Notes: generated by a model not told the origin, from the letters alone. Counted from the first letter of the stretch, positions 1 through 9,517 are shown. The stretch: DNA of 64,000 bases from Limnoglobus roseus (GCF_008254045.1 NZ_CP042425.1:4774001-4838000), one strand, 5' to 3'. Made by a program: numbers and translations.

Positions 1-2692
1 GCACGGCCGTACCGGCCTTGATCTTGAACAGGTCTCGCAGCACCGTCGGCACGCGGGTGTTCACCATATCGGTGAACTTCTTGAACTTCGTGCCGACCTT
101 CAATTCCAGCGTGTCGTCCTTCACCTTCGGCGGGGTGGTGTACGCGATCTCGCCACCGCCGCCGGCCGGCTCTGGGTGGGCCTCCAGGACGGCGTCGCGG
201 AGGGCCATCCGCACCTTCGCGTTGAACGCGCGGTAGTCCATGTTCTTGCCCATCGGCCGGTTCTTGTTCGCCATCTCGTCGGCCCGCTCGACCCGCCACT
301 TCGCGTCTTCGGCGAGATCGGCCAGGGTCAAGCCGCCGACACGGCTGGGGAAGTCGCCGAGGAACTGCATCAGTTCTGGGCCGAAGCCGACCGCTTCGAA
401 CAGCATCGCCCCGCGGTAGCCCTCGATGGTCGTGATGCCCATCTTCGAGATGACCTTCTTGATCGTGTCTTCGAGGGCCTCGAAGAGATTTTCCAACGCC
501 TCCCGCGGGGCGATGGTGATGTCCTGCTTGCTCTCCGGGTGCTTGTAGGTGATGCCGTCCTTCACCAGCCGCAGCATCAGGTACGGGTGAACCGCATCGG
601 CCCCGAACGCCACCAGCACGCAGATGTCGTGGCCTTCCTGAATGTCGCCGGCCTGCACGACGAGCGAACAGCGGTCGCGTAAACCCTGCTGGCAGAGATA
701 ATTGTGGACCGCTCCGAGCGCCATCAGCGACGGGATTGGGTCGATGCCGCGGCGCACGGCTTCCTTGTCCGAGAGGCAGAGGACGTGGTAGCCCTCATGA
801 ACGGCCCGCTCGGCGTCGCTGCGGAGCTTGTGAATCGCGGACTTCAGCGCCTCGGCCCCGCCTTGCAGTGGAAACGTCGCGTCGAGTAACTTGAAGCCGA
901 GCAGTTCGTTCGCCTTGATCTCCTCGATGACCGCGTCGCTGATGACCGGCGACGGCAGTTCCATCTGCTTCACCGGCAGTTCGTCCGGGTTCATCGTGCC
1001 CCGATTCGGGAACGCTTTGCCCAGGTACGTCGATAGCGACATCGCCCCGCCCTCGCGGTACGGGTCGATCGGCGGGTTCGTGACTTCCGCGAACGTCTGC
1101 TGACAGTACTTGAACAGTGTCGGGTGGTGCTCGCTGAAGATCGTCAGCACGCGGTCGTGACCCATGCTCGACAGCGGCTCTTTCTTCAGCTTCGCCATGT
1201 CTTTGACGAACACGGCCCGCTCGAAGTCCCAGCCGCACGCTTGCAGCAGGTTTTCGAGCGTCCAGTTCTGCTCCTTCAGCATCGCGTCGATCACGTCCTC
1301 CACTTGTCGCGTGAAGTCGAAGCCCTCGGTGATGATTATCTGCCGGCGGTTGAGTTCGTGGATGTCGCCGAGTTCGGCCTTCGCCTCCTCGACGACGCGG
1401 CCCATGATCTGCTTGCTGTCGAGTCGCGTGCCGGTCTCGGTGTCGATGGCGATGATTTCACCGGGCTGGAGTTGACCGCTCGCGACGATCGTGGTGTTGT
1501 CGAGGCCGAAGACGCCGGTTTCCGAACCGATGTACAGCCAGCCGCGCTGGTCGGCGCACCACCGCACCGGGCGAAGGCCCATGCGGTCCACGAGGCCGAC
1601 CATGTACCGGCCGTCGGTCGCGAGAATCCCCGCGGGGCCGTCCCACGCGGCGAGGCTGCCCATCGTGCGGCGGCAGTACGTGAACAGTTGGAACGCTTCC
1701 GCCCCCCACACGTCGGCTTCCGTGTCCCACACCGGCGGCACGGACAGGCGGAGGGAGCGCAGGAGACTCCAGTTCTGTTCGAGCAACAAGTATTCGAGCC
1801 ACTCGTCGAGGCTGGCTGAGTCGCTCATCTTCGGGGTGCAGAGGTCGCCGCCGGCTGGTGGCGGCGTGAGGCCGCGGGAGAAGGCTTTCACCGCGTTGCG
1901 GTTGGTGCGGATGGTGTTGATCTCGCCGTTGTGGCAGGTGAAGCGGAACGGCTGGGCGAGCTTCCAGTTCGGGAAGGTGTTCGTCGAATAGCGGCGGTGG
2001 AAGATCGCGATGCCGGCTTCGAAACCGGGGGCGATCAGGTCCGGGTAGTAGTCGCACAGGTGCGGGCTGGTGAACAAGCCCTTGTAACTGACCAACCGCG
2101 TGGACAAGGACGGCACGTACACGTCGAGACCGGCCGCCTTGAACTCTTCGCGCAGCACGAGGCGTTGCCGGTAGAGGTACTGCTCGGCCGCGGTCGCGTC
2201 GCCTTCGACCTGGAACAGCCATTGCTCGATGGCCCCCGGCCGCGTGTCGCGGGCGGTCTTCGGCAGGATGCCATCGTTCGTCGGCACGGCCCGCACGCCG
2301 AGCAATTTCACCGGCCCGCCAGCGAGCTTCCGGCGGAAGATGCTCCGGGCGCGTTCGATCGCCGAGGGTTCCCGGTCCTGGATGAAGAACATGCCCACGG
2401 CGAGCCGGTCGTCAGCCCCCAGCGATCCGGCGTCGGCGAAGCCGAGTTTCTTCGCTTCTTCACGGAAGAAGGCCTGTGGGATTTGCAGCGTCAGCCCGGC
2501 CCCGTCCCCGGCCGCGCCGCAAACGCCGCCGCGGTGCTCCAGTGCCTTGAGGGCGTGCAAAGCCTTCTGGACGACCTCGGCGTTCGGCTTCCCGTCTTTG
2601 GCGGCGACCCCGCCGATGCCGCAGGCATCGCGGCCGATTTCGTCGGTATACAAGAGTTGTCCGGCGCGCACGAGTTCGAGACCTGCATTCAT
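1..2692 (-). CDS. gltB: Glutamate synthase large subunit (5' part, cut by window edge)
   Basis: Glutamate synthase transfers the amide nitrogen of glutamine to 2-oxoglutarate in ammonia assimilation. The window shows 897 residues. An N-terminal class II glutamine amidotransferase domain runs from the presumed nucleophile Cys24 (in RDACGIGG) to about residue 430. It includes the family signatures HRRYSTNTFPNW near residues 230-241 and NGEINT near 254. The central domain follows, and the frame is open to base 1, where the FMN/synthase domain should begin. Start: ATG at 2692; a competing ATG at 2688 is out of frame. A residue run of 23 before Cys24 would be removed as a propeptide in the family. 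The small-subunit gene is not in view. Identification is confident; the 3' half and the stop are unseen. Confidence 0.93.
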   Translation of the reverse strand, partial: MNAGLELVRAGQLLYTDEIGRDACGIGGVAAKDGKPNAEVVQKALHALKALEHRGGVCGAAGDGAGLTLQIPQAFFREEAKKLGFADAGSLGADDRLAVGMFFIQDREPSAIERARSIFRRKLAGGPVKLLGVRAVPTNDGILPKTARDTRPGAIEQWLFQVEGDATAAEQYLYRQRLVLREEFKAAGLDVYVPSLSTRLVSYKGLFTSPHLCDYYPDLIAPGFEAGIAIFHRRYSTNTFPNWKLAQPFRFTCHNGEINTIRTNRNAVKAFSRGLTPPPAGGDLCTPKMSDSASLDEWLEYLLLEQNWSLLRSLRLSVPPVWDTEADVWGAEAFQLFTYCRRTMGSLAAWDGPAGILATDGRYMVGLVDRMGLRPVRWCADQRGWLYIGSETGVFGLDNTTIVASGQLQPGEIIAIDTETGTRLDSKQIMGRVVEEAKAELGDIHELNRRQIIITEGFDFTRQVEDVIDAMLKEQNWTLENLLQACGWDFERAVFVKDMAKLKKEPLSSMGHDRVLTIFSEHHPTLFKYCQQTFAEVTNPPIDPYREGGAMSLSTYLGKAFPNRGTMNPDELPVKQMELPSPVISDAVIEEIKANELLGFKLLDATFPLQGGAEALKSAIHKLRSDAERAVHEGYHVLCLSDKEAVRRGIDPIPSLMALGAVHNYLCQQGLRDRCSLVVQAGDIQEGHDICVLVAFGADAVHPYLMLRLVKDGITYKHPESKQDITIAPREALENLFEALEDTIKKVISKMGITTIEGYRGAMLFEAVGFGPELMQFLGDFPSRVGGLTLADLAEDAKWRVERADEMANKNRPMGKNMDYRAFNAKVRMALRDAVLEAHPEPAGGGGEIAYTTPPKVKDDTLELKVGTKFKKFTDMVNTRVPTVLRDLFKIKAGTAV

Positions 2693-2992
2693 TCTCGGTA
2701 CTCTTCGAAAGGGAGAGAGAAAGGTGATCTGCACAACCTCTCTATATTACTGTTGGGCAAGAAGTTGAACAGGCGGAAAACGGCACAGTTGCTTCATCCG
2801 GCAACCTAAGATCGTCGGCTGAAATGGTTCGTGAAAATTCTCGGATGGCTACTTGCATCGTGGAAAAGGGGCCGGTACAACACGAACCATGCGTTCCGGC
2901 GGCGAATGTGACCGACCAGACGCGGACTCGCTAATTCTGCCCTTCCTATAGGGACACCGTCTCACTCCCCATTTTCTGCGAAAGGGTCGGAC
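2693..2992. other. Divergent intergenic region upstream of gltB
   Basis: About 300 bases between the gltB start (minus) and a small membrane-protein gene (plus). It is richer in A and T than its surroundings near 2735-2760 (a TATATTA run), which suits a promoter for one or both genes. I see no gene and no clear operator. Confidence 0.4.
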
Positions 2993-3097
2993 ATGGACTT
3001 CTTTAGTAGCTGGACCTTCATGCTGCTCATGGGTGGCGCGCTGGTGGGTCTGATCATTCTGCTCGTTGTCATGCAGAAGCGCAAGAACGACGAATAA
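2993..3097 (+). CDS. Small single-span membrane protein (34 aa)
   Basis: A 34-residue open frame with the composition of a real membrane peptide: a short polar N-terminus (MDFFSSW), one hydrophobic segment over residues 9-27 (GGALVGLIILLVV at its core) and a basic tail (QKRKNDE). The positive tail suggests N-out/C-in topology. An AAAGGG stretch lies about 9 bases before the ATG. It is monocistronic, followed by a hairpin. No known family is recognised; its reality rests on composition, the plausible ribosome site and the terminator behind it. Confidence 0.5.
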   Translation: MDFFSSWTFMLLMGGALVGLIILLVVMQKRKNDE

Positions 3098-3124
3098 CTT
3101 TCGCACCGATCCGCCGTGCGTTTT

Positions 3125-3146
3125 CGACCCACGCTTGCGTGGGTCG
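3125..3146. terminator. Hairpin between convergent genes
   Basis: Perfect 10-base inverted repeat (CGACCCACGC / GCGTGGGTCG) with a two-base centre, so in practice an 8-bp stem with a 6-base loop, followed by a short T-rich stretch (CTTGCTTT). It lies just after the 34-residue gene and before the 3' end of the oppositely oriented lipoprotein gene, as expected for a shared terminator. Confidence 0.55.
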
Positions 3147-3163
3147 CTTGCTTTAACGACCGC

Positions 3164-3187
3164 ACGGACGGACGGACGGACGGACGG
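3164..3187. repeat. Tetranucleotide repeat (ACGG)6
   Basis: Six uninterrupted copies of ACGG, ending four bases before the stop codon of the minus-strand lipoprotein gene. Such tracts are prone to slippage, but this one is outside any coding frame, so a length change would alter only the 3' flank. Confidence 0.9.
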
Positions 3188-3190
3188 GCT

Positions 3191-4498
3191 TTACGGCATG
3201 ACTTGCCACGCGGCCGGCACGCTGCGGTCGGTTTCGCCCTGGGAAATGAACCGCCCGCCGACGTAAAACCGCCCTTCGTCGTCGCGCGTCTGACTACCGT
3301 AGATCAACAACCCCTTCCAGGCGTTCGCCGACACGGGCACGGCCAACTTGGCCGCGGTCGCCCGCCGCGTTCGTAGGTCGAACGCCAGCCATTCGTAAGT
3401 CGGCTCGCCGCGAGATGGGCGGTGGCCGATGCCGACCAGATTCGACTCTCCGTCGTAGCTGAAGAGCGTGGGGCAGTAGCACTCGCCGTCCGGGTGGACG
3501 TTGCCGAGGTCCACGACGGCACTGCCGGTCGCCCGCGGCGTCAGACGGTACAAACGGCCCTTGTCGGTGACGAACGCGAACCCTTCGTCCTTCAGTTGCG
3601 TGACGCCGACGATGCCGTGCGAACCCGAATCGGGCGACGTGCTGTATCCGGTGAGCGGGAACGCGGCCTGTTCCTGTAACTTCTCGTCGTACTCAATCAA
3701 CTCCACCTTGCCGGCCGTCACCCGCGGGACGAAGGCGTGGTCGCGGCCGTCGGCGAGGATGTTCCGCGTCGTGTGCCCGCCGACGGAGCCGACTCGCACC
3801 GTGTTGCTGAGCGTGCCGCGCTCGGTGTCCCATTGATAGAGGACGTGGCCGAAGTAGCCGAGGAAGTAGACGTAGCGCCCGCCGAGGGCGGACGCGATCA
3901 CGGCCTCGCGAACGTCGGCCAAGTGTTCCCACTCGCCGCCCTCCGGCTTCACCCGCCACAGGTGCGATCCGAACGTCGGCAGCTTCGTGCCGTCGTCATT
4001 CTCGTCGCCTTCGTCGAGGGACGCGAAGTAGAGGAAGCCGTCCGCGGCCTGCCAGATCTTCGAGTGAATCTTGTTCTGGTTCTCTCGCGGCTTGGCGAGG
4101 CCGAGCCGCTTCAGGTTCTCGACCACGCCGCCGCGGTCGGTCGTGAGGTTCGTTGCGGGATCGAATTCGATCAGGTGGGCGGACAGCACGTCATTCCCGT
4201 CGGTGGACACGCCGTAATAAATGTGCCCGCGGTGGTCGCGGCCCGTGCTACCCCACACGGAAGCGGCCGCGTGAAACTTCGGCAACTCGATCGCCCGCAC
4301 CGTGGGGATGCGGCCCGGATCGAGCGGCGTCCGCGTGAAGACGACGTTCTTGGGTTCAGGCGGCGGTGTCGGGCGAGGCACGTTTCGCCGCGGACCCGGT
4401 TCGTCCGGTGCGGACGGAGCAGGGGCCGCCGGTGGCGAGGACGAACTGCCGGCACACCCGGCGAGCAGGAGGAACAGCGGAAGAATGCGGCAGGACAT
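3191..4498 (-). CDS. Lipoprotein with beta-propeller-like body
   Basis: 435 residues. Signal peptide with a lipobox LLAG-C (Cys15), then a Ser/Pro/Ala-rich linker (residues 16-50), typical of an outer-envelope lipoprotein. The rest has repeated short beta motifs with Gly-Asp turns (for example DGRDHAFVP, DDEGRFYVGG) and resembles a sugar- or protein-binding beta-propeller. No catalytic signature was recognised. Start is the ATG at 4498, which gives a clean signal peptide. It lies downstream of the kinase gene on the same strand (87-base gap), so co-transcription is possible but not required. Function unknown. Confidence 0.75.
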   Translation of the reverse strand: MSCRILPLFLLLAGCAGSSSSPPAAPAPSAPDEPGPRRNVPRPTPPPEPKNVVFTRTPLDPGRIPTVRAIELPKFHAAASVWGSTGRDHRGHIYYGVSTDGNDVLSAHLIEFDPATNLTTDRGGVVENLKRLGLAKPRENQNKIHSKIWQAADGFLYFASLDEGDENDDGTKLPTFGSHLWRVKPEGGEWEHLADVREAVIASALGGRYVYFLGYFGHVLYQWDTERGTLSNTVRVGSVGGHTTRNILADGRDHAFVPRVTAGKVELIEYDEKLQEQAAFPLTGYSTSPDSGSHGIVGVTQLKDEGFAFVTDKGRLYRLTPRATGSAVVDLGNVHPDGECYCPTLFSYDGESNLVGIGHRPSRGEPTYEWLAFDLRTRRATAAKLAVPVSANAWKGLLIYGSQTRDDEGRFYVGGRFISQGETDRSVPAAWQVMP

Positions 4499-4585
4499 CG
4501 GGACGACTCACGCTGCTACGGGCGATTTTCGCGAACGGCTGAATGGTCTCGTGTGAGGTCGTGGTCGGCTGACCTACTCCCCGAG

Positions 4586-7033
4586 TCAGTCCGGTAGGAG
4601 GCGTTCGAGCCAGACGTGGGCGTTGTCCACCGGCCACGCTCCCGCCTCGGTCTTCCGCAGCCGGTGCAAATTCCCGACCTTGTCCCAGCCGTCGTTGGAG
4701 GTGTTCTCGGTGATCGCCTGGAGGTACGGCTTCAGGCCAGGACAACTCTTCTTCACCCGGTCCCAGAGGGCCACGTTGACGAACTCTTTCACCCGGTCCG
4801 GACTCGTGCCGCGGATGTCCACGTCCACGTCGAAGCGGTCGCCCACGAGTCGCGCTTGAATGATGACGAGTTCTGCCCCCAGGTCTCCGAGCGTGCTCCC
4901 GTCGCCGAACTGCCACCCGCCGCTGGCGGCGAAGGTGAACGTCGGCGGGTTCGGGTTGTCGGGTTCGGTGATCGCCGTCAGCATTCCGTCGGCGAGCTTC
5001 GGCTTCTGGGTCGCGTTCCGGCGGGCGAGTTCGACGATCAACCCCTCGTTGTTTGAAATGGTGTAGGCCGGGCGGGGCGAGATCACGCCGTGCATGGTCC
5101 AGTCGCCGTTCGGCGGGAACGTCAAGAACTTCTGCCCGTCGAGGACTTGCACCTTCCCGCCCGGCCACGTCGCCGTTTGGCCGACCCACTCCGGCGTCAG
5201 GAACGCTCCCTCGGCCGTGGCCACCCCACGGCCGGTGCGATCTCCGAGGTTGGCGAACGTGAACCGCTCCCCGTGGCGCAGGTCGAAGCGGTAGCGGCTA
5301 GTCAGGTCGTTCAAAACTTTGACGAACCGGGACTGCGGGCGGATGTGCGACTGCGCGGCAAGCCAGTACGCCTCCGGGTGGGCCACGACGAACACGGTCG
5401 CGTTGTCGGGCACGTTCACCCACGCGGGCGGGAGGACGTGCTTGGCGACCGGCGGCGGGACGGTATTGTTGGCATTGTCCACGGGCGGCGCCGTCGGTTT
5501 GGGCGGCCTCAGGAAGATAACCGCCGCAACAACCGCGAGAAGCGCAACCACGCCCCCCACCGCGGCGAACGGCACCCAGTTCAACTTCTTCTTCCGCTTC
5601 TTCTCGGCGAGGCGGGTTTTGGCCTGCCGCCGACGGGTCGCAAGGCCGGCCTCGGTTTCTCGGCTGCGAGAGCGCGTGTCGTCGTCGGAGTTCGGCAGGC
5701 CGTCCGCGTCGGAGTTCGACCCCCGGGTCCGTGTGCCAACCGGCGACCCACTCTGAGGGAACGAGTCGTTACTGTCCGGCTCACGGGGGACCAACTTCAC
5801 CGGCTTCTTCGGCTGAATCGGCGCGGGCTTGGGCGTCGGGGCGGTCACGGTCGTGACCACCTCCGCTTCCAACACGTGGACCGCGCCGGTTGCGATCGTA
5901 CTCCCCTCGGGGATCGCGAGAGCGCGTGCCGGCACGGCCGCCACGGGTTCCGGCAGCGTCAGGACGATGTCCGGCGTGTTGGCCAACCCCTCGGCCGTGA
6001 ACGGTGCGAGGCCCTTCGCCACTTCGGCCGCCGTCTGAATGCGGTCGTCCGGCTTCTTGGCCAGCATCCGTTCCATCAACCGGAGCATCTCGAACGGCAC
6101 GTCGGGCCGTTCCTTGCGGAGGTCCGGAGGCGGGTCGAGTTGATGGCGGAGGAGCTTGTCGATCGGCGACCCGTCCGGGAACGGCGGCCGGCCCTTGAGC
6201 AGATAGTAGAGCGTGCAGCCGAGGCCGTAGATGTCCGCCCGGTGATCGACGGTACTCGAGTTCTTGGCCTGCTCGGGGGCCATGTAATCCGGCGTGCCGA
6301 CGACCGTGCCGTCGCGGGTCACTTCCGTGGTGTCCGGGCTGTCTTCGAGCGATCGGACGAGGCCCATGTCCAGAATGCGCACCGTGGCCACGCCGCCGGT
6401 GCCGGGCTGAGCGCGTTCGCCACTGACGAGCACATTCGAGGGCTTAATGTCGCGGTGGATCAGGTTATTCTCGTGCGCGTGCTGAAGGCCGAGCGCCGCC
6501 TGACGGATGTACTCGGCCGCTTCGGAACTCGGCAGCGGGCCGAATTCTTTGACCATTCGCGACAGGTCCGACCCGTACACGAATTCGAGGGCGAGGTAGT
6601 ACCGCCCTTGCGCCTCGTCGGCGTCGAGCAGGGCCACGATGTTCGGGTGGTTGAGCTTCGCCGCTGCTGCCGCCTCGCGCTTGTAGCGGCGCAAGACGGT
6701 GGGGTTCGTCATCAGGTGCGCCCGCACGACCTTCAGGGCGACGAGCCGGCCGGTGCCGGTGCGCACGGCCTTGTAGACCTTGCCCATGCCGCCTTCGCCG
6801 ATCTTGTCCAACACGAGGTACGGGCCGATCAGCACTTCGTGGAGGCGGTTCAGGCGGACCTTGCGGCCCTGGTAGCTTGTGACGAGTTTGTCGGTCGATA
6901 AGCGTTCGGCGAGGGCGGGCAAATCGGCCACGAGTTCCGGCGAAAAATGGTCCAGGGCGGCCAGTTGTTCGGGCTTGTAGAGACCGCTCTCGCGAATCGC
7001 CTGGAAGAGATTTTGAGGCGTGAAAGCAGACAT
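4586..7033 (-). CDS. Transmembrane Hanks-type serine/threonine protein kinase
   Basis: 815 residues from the ATG at 7033; the frame is open further upstream (to 7486), but that stretch lacks protein-like composition. A helical N-terminal region (1-70) of the kind seen in planctomycete kinases precedes the kinase domain (about 72-345): glycine loop GEGGMGKVY, Lys101 in VALKV, Glu120, HRDIKPSN (His193-Asp195), DMG at 222-224 in place of DFG, and GTPDYMAPEQ. A Pro/Ser-rich linker leads to a basic stop-transfer (KKRKKK) and a single membrane span at about 486-508, then a roughly 300-residue exported domain ending near LERLLPD. The layout fits a receptor kinase sensing an envelope signal. All core catalytic residues are present, so it should be active; the substrate is unknown. 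Confidence 0.9.
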   Translation of the reverse strand: MSAFTPQNLFQAIRESGLYKPEQLAALDHFSPELVADLPALAERLSTDKLVTSYQGRKVRLNRLHEVLIGPYLVLDKIGEGGMGKVYKAVRTGTGRLVALKVVRAHLMTNPTVLRRYKREAAAAAKLNHPNIVALLDADEAQGRYYLALEFVYGSDLSRMVKEFGPLPSSEAAEYIRQAALGLQHAHENNLIHRDIKPSNVLVSGERAQPGTGGVATVRILDMGLVRSLEDSPDTTEVTRDGTVVGTPDYMAPEQAKNSSTVDHRADIYGLGCTLYYLLKGRPPFPDGSPIDKLLRHQLDPPPDLRKERPDVPFEMLRLMERMLAKKPDDRIQTAAEVAKGLAPFTAEGLANTPDIVLTLPEPVAAVPARALAIPEGSTIATGAVHVLEAEVVTTVTAPTPKPAPIQPKKPVKLVPREPDSNDSFPQSGSPVGTRTRGSNSDADGLPNSDDDTRSRSRETEAGLATRRRQAKTRLAEKKRKKKLNWVPFAAVGGVVALLAVVAAVIFLRPPKPTAPPVDNANNTVPPPVAKHVLPPAWVNVPDNATVFVVAHPEAYWLAAQSHIRPQSRFVKVLNDLTSRYRFDLRHGERFTFANLGDRTGRGVATAEGAFLTPEWVGQTATWPGGKVQVLDGQKFLTFPPNGDWTMHGVISPRPAYTISNNEGLIVELARRNATQKPKLADGMLTAITEPDNPNPPTFTFAASGGWQFGDGSTLGDLGAELVIIQARLVGDRFDVDVDIRGTSPDRVKEFVNVALWDRVKKSCPGLKPYLQAITENTSNDGWDKVGNLHRLRKTEAGAWPVDNAHVWLERLLPD

Positions 7034-7252
7034 CGCGAGTCGTCTTACCGGGAGAGCGGTTCCCACCGCCGATCCGGGGCCGTGGTTCTGCCAATTGTAC
7101 TTCTGAATCGACCGTGTTGTTCGGGAAAAACCGACGGTGCCGGAAAACGAACCGGCCGGATCGCCAACGCGGCCGTCGGGGAAGACGTTACGCCGTCTAA
7201 AATCCGATAGAAGAGTGTGGACTCGCCCCGCTACTCGACAGGACGCATCGCC

Positions 7253-7411
7253 ATGACGCCGACCCCGGAACCCGCCCCGCAATACCCCGGCGGCGAAGAT
7301 GCTCCCGCCTACCGCCTCGCTTTCCAGGCGTGGACTGTCATCTTCCTGCTCGTCATCTGCACGAGTCTCCTCCACTACCTCGGCAGTTGGATTCAGGCCG
7401 CGAACCGCTGA
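7253..7411 (+). CDS. Small membrane protein (52 aa)
   Basis: A 52-residue protein with a Pro-rich N-terminus (MTPTPEPAPQYPGGED), an aromatic/amphipathic patch and one membrane span (about residues 26-46, VIFLLVICTSLLHYL). The ATG at 7253 has AGGA nine bases upstream; an in-frame GTG at 7217 would add 12 residues but has poor spacing. It diverges from the kinase gene, with 219 bases between the starts. Family not recognised. Confidence 0.5.
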   Translation: MTPTPEPAPQYPGGEDAPAYRLAFQAWTVIFLLVICTSLLHYLGSWIQAANR

Positions 7412-7452
7412 AACCGCTTTCGCGGCGAGGCGGCATCCGATACTATTGCTGA

Positions 7453-8298
7453 ATGATCGATGCACACATCCACGTTGTGCCACCACAAATCCCCGGCGCG
7501 GGGAGTCTCGCCCCCATCCTGCGTTCGCCGGCCGAGCGCGTGGCGGCGGTAGTCCGACAGGAGATGCAGAACGCCGGCATGACCCGCGCCTTCGCGATGG
7601 GCGAGTGGCGCATCACGGCCGACGACCCGCTCGGCATCAACCGCACGCTGATGGTCGCCGACAAGGTGCCGGGGCTGTCGGCCATCGGCATCATGGACCC
7701 GATGAAGGACAAGGACGACCACGAGCACTTCCGCCGCGTCCGCGAGGTGATGGCCGCCGGCCGAGTCGTGGCCCTCAAGGCGTACCTCGGCTATCTGCAC
7801 TACAACCCATCGCACCTGACGTACCGCCGGTACTACGAGATTGCCGAGCAGTATGACGTGCCAGTCTTCTTCCACACCGGCGACACGTATTCGCCTTACG
7901 CGAAGCTGAAGTACGCCCATCCACTCGGCGTCGATGACGTGGCGGTCGATCACCCGCAGGTGCGGTTCGTGATGGCCCACCTGGGCAACCCGTGGACGGT
8001 CGACGCGGCGGAAGTGATTTACAAGAACGTGAACGTCTGGGCCGACCTGTCCGGCCTCGTCGTCGGGGAGGCGGAGGATTTGATCTACGACGAAGTCCAC
8101 GAGGACTTGGCCGACGTGATCGACCGCGTCCACAAGGCGATCCGCTACTGCGGGCGGCCGAACCGCTTCCTCTACGGCACCGACTGGCCGCTCGTACCGA
8201 TGGCCGCGTACCGCGACTTTATCGCGGCGATGGTCCCCGCCGAGATGCACGAGTTGGTCTTCCGCGAAAACGCCGAGCGACTGTTTCGGGTGAAGTGA
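7453..8298 (+). CDS. Amidohydrolase-2 family metal-dependent hydrolase
   Basis: 281 residues, the usual length for the family. The metal-binding pattern of a TIM-barrel amidohydrolase is complete: HIH at residues 5-7, His141 (FFHTGDT), His176 (MAHLGNPW) and Asp244 (YGTDWPL). This family includes decarboxylases and lactone or imidate hydrolases acting on small organic acids; the specific substrate cannot be read from the sequence. Cytoplasmic, no signal peptide. It starts at the first ATG, giving the typical MIDAHIH opening. The next gene begins 4 bases after its stop, so the two may be co-transcribed. Confidence 0.85.
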   Translation: MIDAHIHVVPPQIPGAGSLAPILRSPAERVAAVVRQEMQNAGMTRAFAMGEWRITADDPLGINRTLMVADKVPGLSAIGIMDPMKDKDDHEHFRRVREVMAAGRVVALKAYLGYLHYNPSHLTYRRYYEIAEQYDVPVFFHTGDTYSPYAKLKYAHPLGVDDVAVDHPQVRFVMAHLGNPWTVDAAEVIYKNVNVWADLSGLVVGEAEDLIYDEVHEDLADVIDRVHKAIRYCGRPNRFLYGTDWPLVPMAAYRDFIAAMVPAEMHELVFRENAERLFRVK

Positions 8299-8302
8299 AC
8301 CC

Positions 8303-8878
8303 ATGATCGTGCTGGTGTCTCCATTCACAAATGAGGACACCAGGATGAGTATGCTGCTGGCCAGTAATCACGTCCGATTTGTTGCCGGGTTCGTTCCAAC
8401 TCACGCCGACCTCTATCGGCAATTGCTCACGACGACCGAATGGGATGATCGAATCCGAGCCAGGAAGACGGCCAGCTTCGGCATGCCCTACAACTATTCG
8501 GGCATCGCATATCCCACGATTGCATTTCCCGCTCATTTACTGCCAACCGTGGATCAACTCGAACAGCATCTCGGCTACCGCTCGAACAACTGTCTGGCGA
8601 ACTTCTACCCCGACGGCACTTCGACAATGGGTTTTCATTCCGATTCGACGACCGAACTCGAACCGGGAACGGGCATCGCCATCGTTTCGCTCGGCGCAGA
8701 ACGAACTCTGACATTTCGGCATCAGGCGGATCGAACTCAACTTGAACCATTCCGACTGTCATCGGGTTCGCTCCTATTCATGTCTGCCATGATGCAAAAC
8801 GAGTGGAAACACGCCATTCTGCCGGAAGAGGGTGCCGGTCCGCGGATCAGTCTGACGTTTCGTCGGTTACGGTTGTGA
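8303..8878 (+). CDS. alkB: AlkB-like Fe(II)/2-oxoglutarate dioxygenase
   Basis: 191 residues (about 177 if the internal ATG at 8345, preceded by CCAGG, is used). It carries the AlkB signature: NFYPDGTSTMGFHSD with the iron ligands His112 and Asp114, IVSLGAERTLTFRH, the distal ligand His170 (WKHAIL) and the 2-oxoglutarate-binding RISLTFR at the C-terminus. AlkB homologues oxidatively remove alkyl groups from bases such as 1-methyladenine and 3-methylcytosine; the YNYSG segment (near residue 55) fits the substrate-lid region. Spelling and length are closest to the AlkB2/3-like group rather than E. coli AlkB. No SOS or Ada-type operator was noticed. Confidence 0.88.
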   Translation: MIVLVSPFTNEDTRMSMLLASNHVRFVAGFVPTHADLYRQLLTTTEWDDRIRARKTASFGMPYNYSGIAYPTIAFPAHLLPTVDQLEQHLGYRSNNCLANFYPDGTSTMGFHSDSTTELEPGTGIAIVSLGAERTLTFRHQADRTQLEPFRLSSGSLLFMSAMMQNEWKHAILPEEGAGPRISLTFRRLRL

Positions 8879-8951
8879 TCTCAGCAAATCCGAGAATCCG
8901 TTAATAAACATCTCCTTCGCACGTTGTCTCATCAGACGCGATGGAGGGGCC

Positions 8952-9452
8952 ATGACCACGGATCGCGATTGGGTCGTCGCCGCCGTGCGGCAGTACGAAC
9001 GGCCGCTGTTGGCCTACGTTCGTCGTTTGCTGCCCGACGGCGAACGCGGTCGCGATGTCGTGCAGGATGCGTTCCTGCAACTCTGTCAGCAACCCCGTGC
9101 GGAATTGGAATCTCGCCTGGCCCCGTGGCTGTTCGCGGTGTGCCGGCGTCGCGCCATCGACATCCTGCGAAAGGACCATCGGATGATCGCCACCCTCGAC
9201 CCCGTGGCCGAGCCACCCGCTCGCGGCCCCGAACCAACCCAAACGGCCGAGACAAACGACACGACCCGCGTCGTGCTCGGTCACCTCGCGGCACTTCCGA
9301 CCGACCAGAACGAAGCCGTGCGGCTGCGGTTCCAGAACCATTTTTCGTACCGCGAAATCGCCGAGGTGATGGGCCTGAGCGAATCGCACGTCGGCGTGTT
9401 GTTGCACCAAGCCATGAAAGCCCTGCGGACGAAACTGCCGCACCTGGCGTGA
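8952..9452 (+). CDS. ECF-family RNA polymerase sigma factor
   Basis: 166 residues. Region 2 lies at about 10-75 (ERPLLAYVRRLLPD, RDVVQDAFLQL, APWLFAVCRRRAIDILRK), then an Asp/Pro-rich linker, then region 4 at about 108-162 with a helix-turn-helix (YREIAEVMGLSESHVGVLL). A strong ribosome site (GGAGGGG) sits just before the ATG. The gene 65 bases downstream encodes a membrane protein with an anti-sigma-like N-terminus, so this sigma factor is probably held at the membrane by that partner. Confidence 0.93.
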   Translation: MTTDRDWVVAAVRQYERPLLAYVRRLLPDGERGRDVVQDAFLQLCQQPRAELESRLAPWLFAVCRRRAIDILRKDHRMIATLDPVAEPPARGPEPTQTAETNDTTRVVLGHLAALPTDQNEAVRLRFQNHFSYREIAEVMGLSESHVGVLLHQAMKALRTKLPHLA

Positions 9453-9517
9453 CCCGTCATCACCCGAACCCTTACGGGGTTCGGTTCGCCATTCGCAAAC
9501 AATCCGAGGAACCACTC

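Noticed and set aside
4586..7486. Longer kinase start at 7486
   Set aside because: The added 151 residues are not protein-like and would overlap the small divergent gene; the ATG at 7033 gives the usual N-terminus.
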